Source: Sporodiniella umbellata
Lineage: Eukaryota; Mucoromycota; Mucoromycetes; Mucorales; Rhizopodaceae
NCBI GenBank assembly: GCA_025677835.1
Contig: JAIXMR010000116.1
Span: 1 to 64,000 of the forward strand
Length of the DNA: 64,000 bases
Direction: 5' to 3'
Position numbers and translations under genes: made by a program. The notes below the pieces were generated by a model that did not search any database, had not been told where the DNA came from, and saw only the letters and a list, made by a program, of their open reading frames with translations. Shown one piece after another: positions 46,485 to 57,959 of this stretch. The first letter of the stretch is position 1. Each line of letters starts with the position of its first letter.

Positions 46485-47871
46485 AACATCCCTATTTTTC
46501 TCTTATTATAAAAAAAAAAAAAAACTCAATAAACCGTCTTTTGTAAATCAACTCCTCAAACTGTAGCCCGTGGATCAAACACAGTCAAAACAAAAACCTT
46601 CCAGCTTATGGCTGAAATCCATCTTTCTTTTTCTGGCCTAATCTTTTAAGTCACTCTTTTTTTTTTTTTAAAAAAAGAAAACCCGTTTTTCGAAACAACT
46701 CCAATGACTAAATGAATCGGAGCACTTCAAGTCAATGGGTGGCTTGGATCTCGTCTCCGCCAGTGTTGAAAAAAAAAAAAGTATAAAAGGCCTCGAAAAG
46801 TAAGCAATTCTACTTTTTCTTTAGTGACCGTACTCTACAGGATCTGTATGCAGTACATAACTTTTCTACGTTTTTTAAACGAGATACACATTCAAAGTTA
46901 GTCGATGATTTTGAGTAGCTCTTCTTTTGAGTGAAGTGTGGTCAGGATTATCTCTCAGAGTAATCCAGGCCAGTTGATGATCTCGCCTGTCTTTTATTCC
47001 AAGGACATGGCAAGGAAGACGCTACAAGTCTGATAACTTTTTTTTTTTTTTTTAAAGAAATATCAAATGAAAAATAAGAAATCATATCAGTTTCTATCTC
47101 TGGTACAGTTCTAACTGTAGAAATAGCTCAAGAAGGAGGTTGTTTGAAAGTGTAACTCATAACTATGAATACAAAAAAGGCTTTAAACCACCCAAAAAAA
47201 AACAAAAAAAAATTTTTTTTCAGATAAGTTTTTCGAGTGGCTTTGAACATCAAGAGCAAGTCAATTTAACTCTGTCTATGGACAGTTCGCTCGACTGACT
47301 GTCAAGTACACCAACAATACATATAAGGAAAATAAAAAATGGGGCATCGATGGTCAAATGGGGTACCTTAATTTCCACTCTCTTTGGTTTCACGGGGGAA
47401 ATTTCTCTATATAGTTAATGTCCGTTGTGACGAATTGGGATAAATGCTTTTATTTTGAAAGTCAAAAAGAGACAGTTTCAAAAAGAATGTGTGTAAAGAT
47501 GAATATGATTGAAGGATGGTTTGGTAAATCGTAATGTAAGCCGAGGAGAGCTATAATAATAAAAATAATAATAAAAAAACGCATGCACGTTATATTAGGT
47601 TTGGCTCTTCAATTTTTCCATACAGACTACCGTGTTTTACCTTTGATAGTCTACAACTTGAAATGATATGATGAACGAGTGTAATCAACAAATAGAACGC
47701 TTTTTTTTTTAAAAAAAAAAAAAAAAAAATGCTGAGAATGAGTGGGTTTTGTTGCAGACTGTCCAGCAGCTAACGATAAATATATTACAAACCAAAGAAA
47801 GTGGCATTTTCTTATGGCAAACATCAGACGAAATATTTTTCATCTTGTTACAAAACTAGAAATTGTGTTGA
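46485..47871. other. Convergent intergenic region, no gene seen
   Basis: 1.4 kb between the ALDH and Spt23/Mga2-like stop codons. It has A/T runs (46509-46524, 47038-47053, 47192-47220, 47700-47728). I searched the minus strand here for ankyrin-repeat exons that could extend the Spt23/Mga2-like gene and found none. Confidence 0.6.
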
Positions 47872-49753
47872 CTAAGTTTGTATTCGGGTCAAGATATCAA
47901 CACTGGACATGTTATATTTCTCCTCGTGGAGTGATGTTGGAAAATCAATTGGGCTTTTTGATGCTTCTTGTTTTTGTTGAGTATGGGTGTAAAGGTTTCC
48001 TTGAACGATATCCATGGCCACTTTCTTTGCATTGTGTAGTTTTCCTGTCGTCTTTAACCCTATAAGCTGTAAGGCGAGCTCGAGAAGAGCTTGGTCATTT
48101 GCATCATAATACGTGAATATGACTACATCTTGTCCTTCCAGAGCAAGAGAATGATCTTTGAAAGACACAACAACAGGTCCCGGATGAGCTACAGCAGGCA
48201 ACCGACACACAATGATGTTGGGATAAACTGCCGTGGTAGTTGCAACGCGGTCTCCAAAAACACATGTAAGACCTTCGTAAAAACCAGAACCAAGCAGTGT
48301 TACTTCGGTTCCACCGTAGGTTGGGCCCTGCGCTGATATGACACGGTCTAAACGAGGGGAAGGCTTATCGGTCTGATGCTCGTTTACCAGAGGCAGAGAG
48401 GAAAAAAAAGGAGGGGATACGTTTCGACGGCGTTTGAACGAGAGCTGCTCAGCTGGTGGAGTGGGCAGCGAGTTAATAAAAATGGGATCTGAATGGGGTA
48501 TGCTGATGCTAGTGGGGAGATGGGGGGTTTTGATAGGCCCATTTGAGATGGGTAATTTCTTTAATAACGTAGGTGATGTCACAAGATCGTTCGGTTCTCT
48601 GGGGCGTTTCCCTTTGTTGCTGAAACTGTTTTTGGCTTTATTTTTCGGGCTTTTGTGGTCGTCTGTGATCATTATAGGTGGGGAGGTTCCTAAAGCTACC
48701 ACTTGTCCTTTATCGTTCTTCATCGAGAAGCGAATTCTAGTTTCATTTTGGTTTTGCGTTGAGTATTGGTTACCAAAAAAAAAAAAAAAAAAAAAAAAAA
48801 AGTACCTGAATCCTACTTTCTCGTTATGGTGACGACAGTAACAAGTTATTCTTGTAGGCAAAGTGATTTCACTGGAAGAGAAGTTAAGCAGAGAATTACA
48901 GTTAAACAGAACGACTCTTTCTTTTTCGTCCTTTATGTCTACTTCTTCTCTTGCTTTGTTATCTTTGATTCTTTCAGATCTTTTTCTCTACACAAGAATG
49001 CGTCAGAAAAAACCAAAAAAAAAAAAAAAAAAAAGCTATATAACGCATCTATTTACCTCACGTCTCATACACCCTTCACAAATTCGTATTTCTTTATCAA
49101 TGCTACTATGCATAACCTTTGCTTCTAGATTCAAAATTTTCGAGTTATCTGTAAATTCAACCAGATTTGAAAAAGAAACTTGGTGTGATCTCTGCTCTGA
49201 TTTTCGCACCTTGGATTTCACAAGCATGTTTTTGTTGATTTTGACAAATGACCAGGAGTGAGAGCCTTTAGTTTTAAGTGAAAGTTTTAACTTTATTTGC
49301 GTTTCTACACGCGATTTCGCTCCTTCTTGATTTATTCCAGATATGTCGATTTCAAAAGGCTCATGGGTTGGTCTTTACATATACACGTATGTCATTAGTA
49401 CTAGAATTATCTTGTCAAGAAAAAAAAAATTTTTAAGAAAAACTTACAAAGGGCCTTCCTTTTTTTTTTTTAGAAATAAAACAGTATTAGTTTATTTTTT
49501 CTGTTTACGAAAAAAAAAAAAAAGCAATTATGCTTTTATTTAGATTTACCAGAAGATTATTTTTTTGCTGTACTATAGGAGATGGTGTCGTGTTATCTGT
49601 AGAGCAAGATTCTGCTAAAGGGGAATCGAACAAAAGTTCATTTGTATAAGGTACGAACTCTTGAAATATAGCAAAGTAATTTTCCTCAGCACCAATTGAT
49701 CTTTGTAGTTCAAAACTGTTTTTCAGTGAGTCACTATCAGAGTCAAGATGCAT
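47872..49753 (-). CDS. Spt23/Mga2-like IPT/TIG-domain transcription factor, short form without ankyrin repeats or membrane anchor
   Basis: Related to the membrane-tethered regulators of lipid desaturation Spt23/Mga2. Exons are 49753-49550, 49359-49057, 48987-48806 and 48736-47872; 517 residues. The conserved N-terminal DNA-binding-type region is spread over exons 2-4: SGINQEGAKSRVETQIKLKL, ICEGCMRRERKR, VVLFNCNSLLNFSSSEITLP, TRITCYCRHHNEKVGFRIRF and SPPIMITDDHKSPKNK. A TIG/IPT domain follows (DRVISAQGPTYGGTEVTLLG, FYEGLTCVFGD), then the QALLELALQLIGLKTTGKL helix. The frame stops 55 residues later, before the ankyrin repeats and C-terminal transmembrane segment found in Spt23/Mga2. No splice out of this frame to such sequence is visible. 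The exon 1 start is the only ATG giving a compatible frame. Confidence 0.85.
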
Positions 49754-50704
49754 AATGATTTTTAAAAATAAAGTGTAAAGAGATGCAAGAGAGAGAAAAA
49801 AGGGAAGGGGAGATACTAATCTCTTTTTATAGTACTTTCGGCTGCAAAAGTCAATAGCGAAATCTCCGTTTTAGTTCAAGTATGGTCTGTTCGCAAGTGT
49901 TACACCTTGTTCAAGTAAGAAAAGGTAAACAAGTTTTTTTTTTTTTTTGGATTCTTGCTCACCTTATACGCGCTATCGGAAAAAAAAGGAGATTATCAAT
50001 AATTTTTTTACTCATTAAGTCTGTGTTCCCTTATAAAACATCGATATACACAGGTGACACTTGTTGAATACTGTTGATTCTATGCATAGAAAATAAAGCA
50101 AACTAAAAGATTGCAAAGATACAGCGTCTAGATCTGCGGGAAAATATGGAAAAAATATAGAAAAGAGCGGCAATGTTACATAACAGTAAAGTGCTTACAA
50201 CAGGGTCCTAGGCAGGTCGCGTGACGTTTATTAAGTGCAGTTGATTTTATTGATTGATACTCAAGAGCATCTGCTCATTTTGCTCAAGATAGATATTCTT
50301 CATTTATCAAAGGTAGCAAATGAAGCAGTCAGGATAGACTAATTTGGTTCATCAGTTGCAACTCTTGCTTGCACAATCGCGCTCTTATTCTTAAACCAGG
50401 AGATACTTTTTTTCATGAACGGTTTCCAAGAGAAGTAGAAGCTATATACCACAAGCAAAATTCCTCAAACACAAATTATGAAAAGGAATTCGAGCAAACA
50501 GTGAACGCTTTATTTTAGTTTTTGTTCGAGTGATCAACATCTTGGAGTCTTGAAAGGTGATTTCAGCAAAAAGAAAAGAAAAACAAAAAAGCTATACGGG
50601 CTCAGTTCCTTAAGTCAAAGAAATAAAAGACGACAGAGATAAATGAGAAAAGGGAAAGAAATGTGTGTTCCTTTCTTATTTACAACTTTTTTTTTTCTTG
50701 GGTT
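49754..50704. other. Intergenic region between EMC6 and the Spt23/Mga2-like gene
   Basis: 950 bp upstream of the Spt23/Mga2-like start and downstream of EMC6. One T run at 49934-49947. No ORF of interest. Confidence 0.6.
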
Positions 50705-51028
50705 TTATTGGTACAGATGTACAAGGCCATATAATAGTGTATGAAATAAGGTATAGGATAAAAGTCCACCAACAGCACCGTCAACAAATAAGTCTTTATA
50801 TCCGTTCATAAACTGATCTTTGTTGGTTCTGGTCAATAGTAATAAGCACAGGATCATCCAGCTTAATCCAAAAAAGAGAAAGCCGTTTAGATTTGTAAGG
50901 CCCAGAATTCCGGCTGCTGATCCTGCTATAGCTGAAAAACATGAACGTACATACTGAAGCTGCCTATTGTTGTGCATTACATGAGTCTGAACGTATTTGT
51001 GTGCTTCTTGATTAGGTGGATTGTTCAT
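50705..51028 (-). CDS. EMC6: ER membrane protein complex subunit 6 (EMC6)
   Basis: Core membrane subunit of the EMC insertase. Single exon, 107 residues from the ATG at 51028; an upstream in-frame extension is not conserved. The protein starts with a short hydrophilic stretch, then RSCFSAIAGSAAGILGLTNL, the EMC6 signature, followed by three hydrophobic segments (FLFFGLSWMILCLLLL; GAVGGLLSYTLFHTLLYGLV) and the typical ending VHLYQ, close to LYGMVHVY in animals. Length agrees with the family (about 110). Confidence 0.92.
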   Translation of the reverse strand: MNNPPNQEAHKYVQTHVMHNNRQLQYVRSCFSAIAGSAAGILGLTNLNGFLFFGLSWMILCLLLLTRTNKDQFMNGYKDLFVDGAVGGLLSYTLFHTLLYGLVHLYQ

Positions 51029-54000
51029 TATGGTTAAAGAAAAAAAAACATCAAATTGATGTGTGAAAATTTCGGTCGACCAAAAACCAGCCAATCATAA
51101 GCAACTAACAAACATTGCAGTTTGTAAACTTTTAACAGATTTACGTTTTACACTAGACGAATGACGTGTTTCGTCTTCCCCAAAAAAATTTTCTATAAAA
51201 AGATAACGGATAATCACTTGAAAGCACGATCTTTGGAGTAATGGGAGCCGGTATCACTGTGAGAAAGCTCTTACTATTAGCCAACTAGCGTTGCACGTTA
51301 TATTGATTTAGTATGTTTAATAAACAAGAGCTGCACAACCTAGGGTTACACTTTTTTTTTACTTGCAGCTTTTGTTCCTATCTCTCAATCATTTACATAA
51401 TTGATCATTTTGCGCTTCTTGTTCTTTTTTGGGTTTTGATTGCTTACTTTTAAGAAAGAAAACCCCCCTTAAAAGAAAACCAAAACGTTTTCATTCATTA
51501 ACAAAACGCCATCGCATATCGCACTATTGAATTGAGTTAGAAACGGGCTGAATCTTTGTTTTCTGACCCTATCTTTAAGGATACTGTACTTTTTATAGCC
51601 GTTCTTGTGAACCTAAAAGCATACACAGTGTACATATTTAAAAAAAAAAAAAAAAAAAAAAAGTCAGCCAACATTTCTTAGGTGTTGCCAAGTATAAGCT
51701 TTTGGAAAAACAACGAATTATGAATCAAGCCTTGTTTGCCTCTAGCCATATATTTACAAGCAAAAGTATGGAACCATATATATATATATATACATATGTA
51801 TATATTACAAACGAATCCGAAGCAAAACCCAAGAAACTTTTCTCATACTTATCTTGTGTCTGTTAAATTTAGTTTTATGAGGTACCCTATTCTCCCTTAA
51901 AAGCTAGCGTTTTATACAATCAAAGGTTTGAGCATTGTTTTTCAAAAAATTTGTATTGCACAGACCATATCTGTCATTTCTCAACATCCCTTCCGAGAGT
52001 TTTTGCTCGCTTGGTCATATCTACCTTGATCCCTTTTTAGTTTTACTTAGTCTTTTCTCAATTACAGAAAGAACAGGCGATATACTTTTTATTGTACAAA
52101 TATGGACAACATTTTTAGAGTGTCTGCATTTTTATTGTTAGTAATAGAAAACCACTTTTTCTATCTACCTGTTTCATACGAATGAGCGTACTTAATCACA
52201 ATCTTTTCTTTAGTCAAAATCAAAAACAGTAGTTGAATATTAGTAAGTATAATTATTACTAAGGTGATTTAAAATAGCTATGACTGACTGAATAAAAAGA
52301 AAAAATAAGAAGCTCTGTCCTCAAACAAGCAATTTGAACGCTTTAATTCTTTTAAAGTGATGTATATGTAAAGAGATTCAATAATAAAAAAACTTATCTC
52401 TGTTAAAAAAAAATTATAAAATACCTATTTTTTAGTTGTATATTGATTTTTTAAATCAGGCAAGCTCAGAATGATTTGTTATGCAAGAAAGTTCCTGGAA
52501 AGGAAAAGAAAATATCAATCATTTTGGCTCATTTTGCGTTAATCGGAATTCTTGAAACATTACTTGTTAGTTGATTTACGCTTTGTTAGTACCACAGTTT
52601 ATGGGGTTTTTTGCATTGAAAAATATAGATTTGACGGTACTTGGTTATAGAATTTTAACAGATACAAGACAACACTTGAAGTTATGCATTGACACATGTT
52701 TAAGAACAAGTGATGCCTCTAATTTTTTTTTTTAAAAAAAGCCTACAGAGTTTTTCTTTTACTGTACTATCCTCAAAACCCTAAAAGTATAGTAGTACGA
52801 AAAAGACACACATTGCTTCATCTTCGAAATGTTTGGGATTTGTAATGAGAATAAAAAAAATGTGTTTTATACTCGCGCATAGAAGTAAGCTCGCTAAACA
52901 CTATGTTTTTGCTGTTTTTTTTTTTTTTTTTTTTGTTTTACATATAAAAGTAACAGCATGCTCCAAAAGTATTGGTTAATTTTGTGTTAAATTACTGCCC
53001 ATGGTTACCTTTATAGGCTCTATCGATGCAATATTTTGAGCTTATTGCGCGTTTTAAAAGCTATAGCTATGTTTGCGTTCTAGATTGTTGCTGTCTCTGC
53101 TGATAAAAAAGCCTACCTTCTTTTGATGGTTTGGTTTGATTAGAAATAAATCAGTCAATACTTTTCTTTAGAGAACAAAAAGCGCAGTATCTGTTTCTTA
53201 ACTACAAATACAGTCAAAAACCAATATTAGCCTTTTCTCTTTCTTTTGTTGGTGCACAGAATCACGCTGAAAGTTTATAGCAATTTTCCTCAAAAGGATC
53301 GTTGTACTAAAACTATACCAGAACCTCTGGAAAAAGAGAGCAATTTAGCGGCAGTTTGCAGTAACTTTTAGTACCCTAATGAATAAAAAAGTAAGGAGAC
53401 TTGTTCTATTTCATATCTGCTTGTTTCTCTATCCTGATCAATGAATAAAAACAAAAATAGTGGAGCACATGTTATCGAAAACAGAGTCTGTGTATTTTTG
53501 ATTCATTCTCAAAAGAGCTAATAAAGTTCGATTTGACTACACTAATGTTTTTTTTAACAATACTTCAAGTCATTTAAACGCGAAATGTACTAAGTGGTAT
53601 CAAAAGCTTTTTCTCACACACATATACCGCGTACCTTTAATTTTTAGCCTTTGAGAAAATTGATCGCAATCGGAATACAGTTTAGACGAAAAGAAAAAAA
53701 TCAAATCCGATTTGAATCAAATTACCACCTTGGCAATAATACAGACAAAAGATATTCTGAGCTACATTTACTGCAAAGACACTTTTAAGCTTCTATATAA
53801 GTGTAAAAGATGACGAAAAAACCATTGGCCCTACAGATCTCCTTTCACTTTTAGCCAATAATGTGATGTGCAGTTAGCATATAGATGTCTTAATTTGTTA
53901 CCCAGTATGATGACACTTATTCCCAGGATGATGTACAATTTTAAAAAATAAAACTCTTTACTGTATCACATCTGTTTTAAAGGTAAATGGGGCACTTTAC

Positions 54001-54788
54001 ACTCAAAGTATAGTGCTAGAATAAAGAATCTGTAGATTTTCCTTTTGTCAGGGATGAAACAATTGTTCTGCTGACACTTTTTTCGGGCGGGTTTAGCCTT
54101 TATTGTAGTACATACCATTCGTAACAGGACATTCGAATTGGGGTACTTTTGACAGAGATTCAGCCTCGTGTATATATTTATACTACAGGCTTTGCACAAC
54201 ATTTTTTTTCGAATAACCATACTCTGAGACTGAATTTACAATATTTCCTTCTGTTTAAACTTGTTTCGTAACAATATAGAGGAAAGCTGACGCGCTTGTT
54301 GCTACTTTTGTTTTCTTGTTTATTTTCAAAAGTTTTTGTAGAGATAAATGATGTAATGGGCACCAAACTGTATTCACTCAGGAATTTGTAACATATCTAT
54401 CAATCTAAACTACATTAGGCTGTAGGTATACAGTGACTCTGTATATATACATATATACAATTGGCTTTACAGTTGATAAATACCAAAAAAAAAAAATCGC
54501 TAAAAGCTACATCTTTTGAATAGGCTCTCATAAGCGTGTTATGTTTTTTTAAGACATTAGCTGTTTACAGACTGATTTTATCAAAAACAATTAAAAAAAG
54601 ACATAGGAATCATACGTCGTTTCCAATCTTTTCAACTTTCTTCCAAGCATTGATCACTTTATGACATTCAAAATTGTATCGATGCGGAGGCTGTATTCAC
54701 TTATTTACTTGACTGATAATTTTGAACGATGGGCAGCTTTATTCATGAATCGTAAGAAAAAAAAAATTTACAGAGTAGCAGAGAAAAT
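51029..54788. other. Long AT-rich intergenic stretch
   Basis: 3.8 kb with no supported gene. There is an (AT)n tract at about 51775-51792, A/T runs (51640-51662, 52917-52934) and many short degenerate ORFs. A cysteine-containing 84-codon minus ORF at 53966-54220 does not match any family I know. The lack of long homopolymers between 53000 and 54400 sets it apart from other intergenic regions. Confidence 0.55.
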
Positions 54789-55937
54789 TTATTTTAAAGC
54801 TGTTTTTTTCGTAATAAGTGCACCTTCTTTTCCAGCATACTCTGTCCAGCTCCCATCATAAACTGAAACATTTTGAGCGCCAAGCCTTTCGAGAGCAAAA
54901 TAAAGAATGGATGCTGTGATACCGCTCCCTACGTTGGTGAGCAGTTAATACAGTTGGCTCAAAGTAATACAATTTTTTTTTTACCGCAGCTAGTAGTAAT
55001 ATCTTTTGAAATATCTACACCTTTGTCTTTAAAGACTTCATTTAAAGAATCGTCTGATAAAAGCTTGCCTTCTGCATCAATCAGCTCATTAAAATTAACG
55101 CTGAGCGAGCCGGGCATATGTCCAGAGCTTAGTCCCTGACGAGGCTCTGGTGCCTCTCCTGTAAATCTTGGATATGGACGAGCATCCAAAACCTGAATTG
55201 CTTCCTGGCTGCCTTTCTGAGCTTTGTATGCATTGCTTAGCATAGCATGATAGTCACGAACAAGCTTGCTATTCAGAGTTGGTATTTTGTAGTGTTTTTT
55301 CTTAATATTTTTTAAATCTCCTGTTTCAGTAGGTTCTCCACCTTTAATCCAAGCAGGCAAACCGCCGTTTAAAACAGAAACAGAGCGATGCCCAAAAACC
55401 TATAAATGCGTTAGCCCCTTGTACAGCTTAAAAAAAAAAAAAGCCCTGCCTTGAATGTCCAATATACTCTACATGCAGAAAAAATACCGACTGAATCGTA
55501 AACAACTACATGGTCATTTTCGTCAATACCCAGTTCGCCTTAGCACAATATAAAAGAAAACAGATAACAAAATGAGTCATCAAGTATCATTTCTGATTTT
55601 TTTAAGACTTCATGTATTTTACCTATAGCTTCAGCAAATACTTTGGGTGAAGGGAGCATATGAGGAAGATCACTGGACGTATCTTTGATACCATCGATAT
55701 CAAAAAAACGGCTATGTACTATCCTTTTCTCCAGAAATTCTCGATGGGGATCACGATTTGAATTTGGCATATGCCATGAACCATCTAAAATTTTGACGCG
55801 CCCTAAAGCAGAGCTTAGCTGTTTAGGCGAAACAAGAGTTCCAAAAAGGCGTTGTTGCTGTGTTTTTTCAACTGTTTACAGAAAAAAAATAGGATGAAAA
55901 ATAAACAAAGTTTAAGCGCACTTTTAAGAGATAACAT
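54789..55937 (-). CDS. Mercaptopyruvate/thiosulfate sulfurtransferase (two rhodanese domains, Tum1-like)
   Basis: Transfers sulfur from 3-mercaptopyruvate or thiosulfate, and in yeast (Tum1) feeds tRNA thiolation. Exons are 55937-55907, 55871-55623, 55538-55450, 55399-54985 and 54928-54789; 307 residues. Domain 1 has ILDGSWHMPNSNRDPHREF, DHVVVYDSVGIFSACRVYW and VFGHRSVSVLNGGLPAW. Domain 2 has QVLDARPYPRFTGEAPEPRQ, SSGHMPGSLSVNF and the catalytic loop TSCGSGITAS, with cysteine formed next to intron 4. Intron 3 (55449-55400) begins with GC, the only choice that keeps YWTFK joined to VFGHRS. The first intron would be only 35 nt, shorter than any other here, so the first 10 residues are uncertain. 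Confidence 0.88.
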
Positions 55938-56966
55938 GTTTTTTTTTTTTTGCATACGCTGTTTTAAAGTAGGCAAAGTTTGCTTAAACATAAAAAATCA
56001 ATTTCGATGTAAAGGAAAAAAGAAAAGGAAAAAACGAGCGGTCAATAAAACAGTTAATTTTGTTAGATGTACTGTTTTGTGCTACATACATGCTTTTGAT
56101 AACACAAGATCTGCTCGGTACATTCTACAGTTTGTATGACTGTAAACAATCAACACGAAGATTGAAGAGTGTATATTTAGGCTGTATCTACAAATTTGGT
56201 TTTGTAAAAAAAAAATATTTAATATATAAGCCAATCAATGCTTTTAAAAAAACATTATCTTCTTTTTTAATCTCAACATAAATGCAGCTTAAGAACCACA
56301 AGCATGTCCTTTTTTGAAATGTAGCGTTTCGTTTACTTCATTTTTTTAAGCTTTAGAATCAAGAGTCAATAATTGATACTGAGCTAATACTTAGGAATTT
56401 CCCTTTTCACAAGCGTTTCATTTTCTACTTAACAATGATAAAAAAGCTTGAACAAGACAACTTCTATACTAACAAAAGAACGACACACCCATTGTCCTTC
56501 AACTAACTTCTTTCTATAAAAATAACCAAACTTCATCTGCAAAACGCTTGTTAATACGTCTTTATTAAAGGCAGTGTAGATACTTGTTTTTTTTTTTTTT
56601 AAGAATACAATCAGTTACGTGTATATCCAATTGGAGCCGTAAAGACATATATAACTATTTATACTGGTTTCCAAGCTTGATAATTTTTCTCTTCGAATTG
56701 TTACAGTTTTTGTAGTTAGAGTTGGTCCTAGTTTTGATGAGTCCAAAAGCGATTATGGGCCAGTCTATATTAAGTGGTGTGGGGATTTAACTACCATAGT
56801 TGTAACCAAAGCCTTTGAACTAAAATGTTGGCCCAACTTTTTTGTGTCTAGATGATGTGTTCCAATAATAGCATTTACATAATTTGATGTATGAATCGCA
56901 CAAAAGTAAGAAAGGATATTTGGTAGATAGGAGGATAGAGAAAATCTAGACATTTTTCTTTTTATT
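55938..56966. other. Intergenic region
   Basis: 1 kb between the sulfurtransferase start and the flavin-reductase stop. T runs at 55939-55951 and 56588-56600. A 62-codon minus ORF (56765-56953) starts 13 bp past the flavin-reductase stop but shows no recognisable domain. Confidence 0.55.
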
Positions 56967-57959
56967 TTATAGCGCTGTCGGTAGAGGTCTAAGATCTGGC
57001 TTTACAAATTCATTTCTGGCTTTTTCAGTGAGCAGACTTTCTGTCGAGTAATACTTTTCAATTGTTTTAGGATCCATTAGTTCCGGATATTTTTCTACTA
57101 GTGCAAAGAAGTCATATTCATAGTCTTTATAAGATCTGATAGCAGCAGACATAAGTTCAATATAGAAAGTAGAAATAGTTTCGTGGTATGTCTGGTTTTT
57201 CTTTGTATTCTTTTTGAAATGCGCTTGAATAGACTTCTTAATCACTGGTCCAGCAGCACTAGGGCCAAGCTCACGGATATAGTTCCATGCCATTCTCAAA
57301 TGAGCCCGGTGAGTCCAATAAACAGTATCCGAAAAGTTATTCTCTTCGAAAGCCTTCATGAATACCTGGTCTCCAACGCTTCTGTAGCCCCTATCATAGT
57401 ACAATAGCGGGTTTGATTCCTCGCGCAACCCGTGTTTTCCGCCTACACCCTCCTCTACCTTGACAACTTTAGTGACCCACATTTCGTGGTCGCCTAGCTC
57501 CACTACTTTGTATACTTCGCAGTGCATGGCTCCAATAGTACCCATTAAAACCGGCAAACCAGTAGCAGGATCGTCGAAATATGGAACATCCTTAAATTGA
57601 TCCGCATCGGGAGATGAGAAAGCGGTTGACTGCTGCACTTGTTCATGACTTAGCATGTTGACAATCATGCTTCCAGAAGAATGAAGAAGTTGAGAAGCGC
57701 GCGATGGTACACGAACGCAAAATGACACTAGCGGTTCTGGATTCAGGCATACAGAAGTAAAAGAAGATACTGTGATACCACGTCTATAAGTAGGGTCATC
57801 CGGTTTGGAGGTTGTAACAACGACAACTGGTTGAGGCACTTTCCGCATAATGCCACGGACGCTGTCAATCACATGTGTTGGCGAAGAGTGTTTAAGTCTC
57901 GAAAACAATTGAATGATGGGTGGTTTTTGACTCGCATGGTGTGTCAATAATCGAAACAT
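56967..57959 (-). CDS. Flavin-reductase-like FMN-binding protein with a helical C-terminal extension
   Basis: Single exon, 330 residues. Residues about 30-205 match the flavin reductase-like split-barrel (PF01613 type): RGIMRKVPQPVVVVTT, RRGITVSSFTSVCLNPEPLV, SFCVRVPSRASQLL, SGSMIVNMLS, AMHCEVYKVVELGDHEMWVT and NPLLYYDRGYRSV. They predict FMN binding and NAD(P)H-dependent reduction of free flavin, or a monooxygenase partner role. The last 110 residues form a separate helical part (THRAHLRMAWNYIRELG, TYHETISTFYIELM) resembling stand-alone bacterial proteins. The N-terminus (MFRLLTHHASQ, FSRLKHSS) is basic without acidic residues and may be a mitochondrial presequence. Absence of introns in an intron-rich region is consistent with, but does not prove, transfer from bacteria. 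The physiological substrate is unknown. Confidence 0.82.
   Translation of the reverse strand: MFRLLTHHASQKPPIIQLFSRLKHSSPTHVIDSVRGIMRKVPQPVVVVTTSKPDDPTYRRGITVSSFTSVCLNPEPLVSFCVRVPSRASQLLHSSGSMIVNMLSHEQVQQSTAFSSPDADQFKDVPYFDDPATGLPVLMGTIGAMHCEVYKVVELGDHEMWVTKVVKVEEGVGGKHGLREESNPLLYYDRGYRSVGDQVFMKAFEENNFSDTVYWTHRAHLRMAWNYIRELGPSAAGPVIKKSIQAHFKKNTKKNQTYHETISTFYIELMSAAIRSYKDYEYDFFALVEKYPELMDPKTIEKYYSTESLLTEKARNEFVKPDLRPLPTAL

Noticed and set aside
45784..46566. Several ORFs of 80-145 codons in other frames and strand over the ALDH gene
   Set aside because: They are shadows of a strongly codon-biased coding sequence.
49882..50067. 61-codon plus ORF
   Set aside because: Short, contains a phenylalanine run from a T tract, no similarity recognised.
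53966..54366. Cysteine-containing minus ORFs that might be a transposase zinc region
   Set aside because: Cysteine spacing does not fit the PiggyBac-type or other patterns I know, and no catalytic domain is present upstream.
56765..56953. 62-codon minus ORF directly after the flavin-reductase stop
   Set aside because: No domain, no signal peptide, no convincing codon bias; it could be chance.
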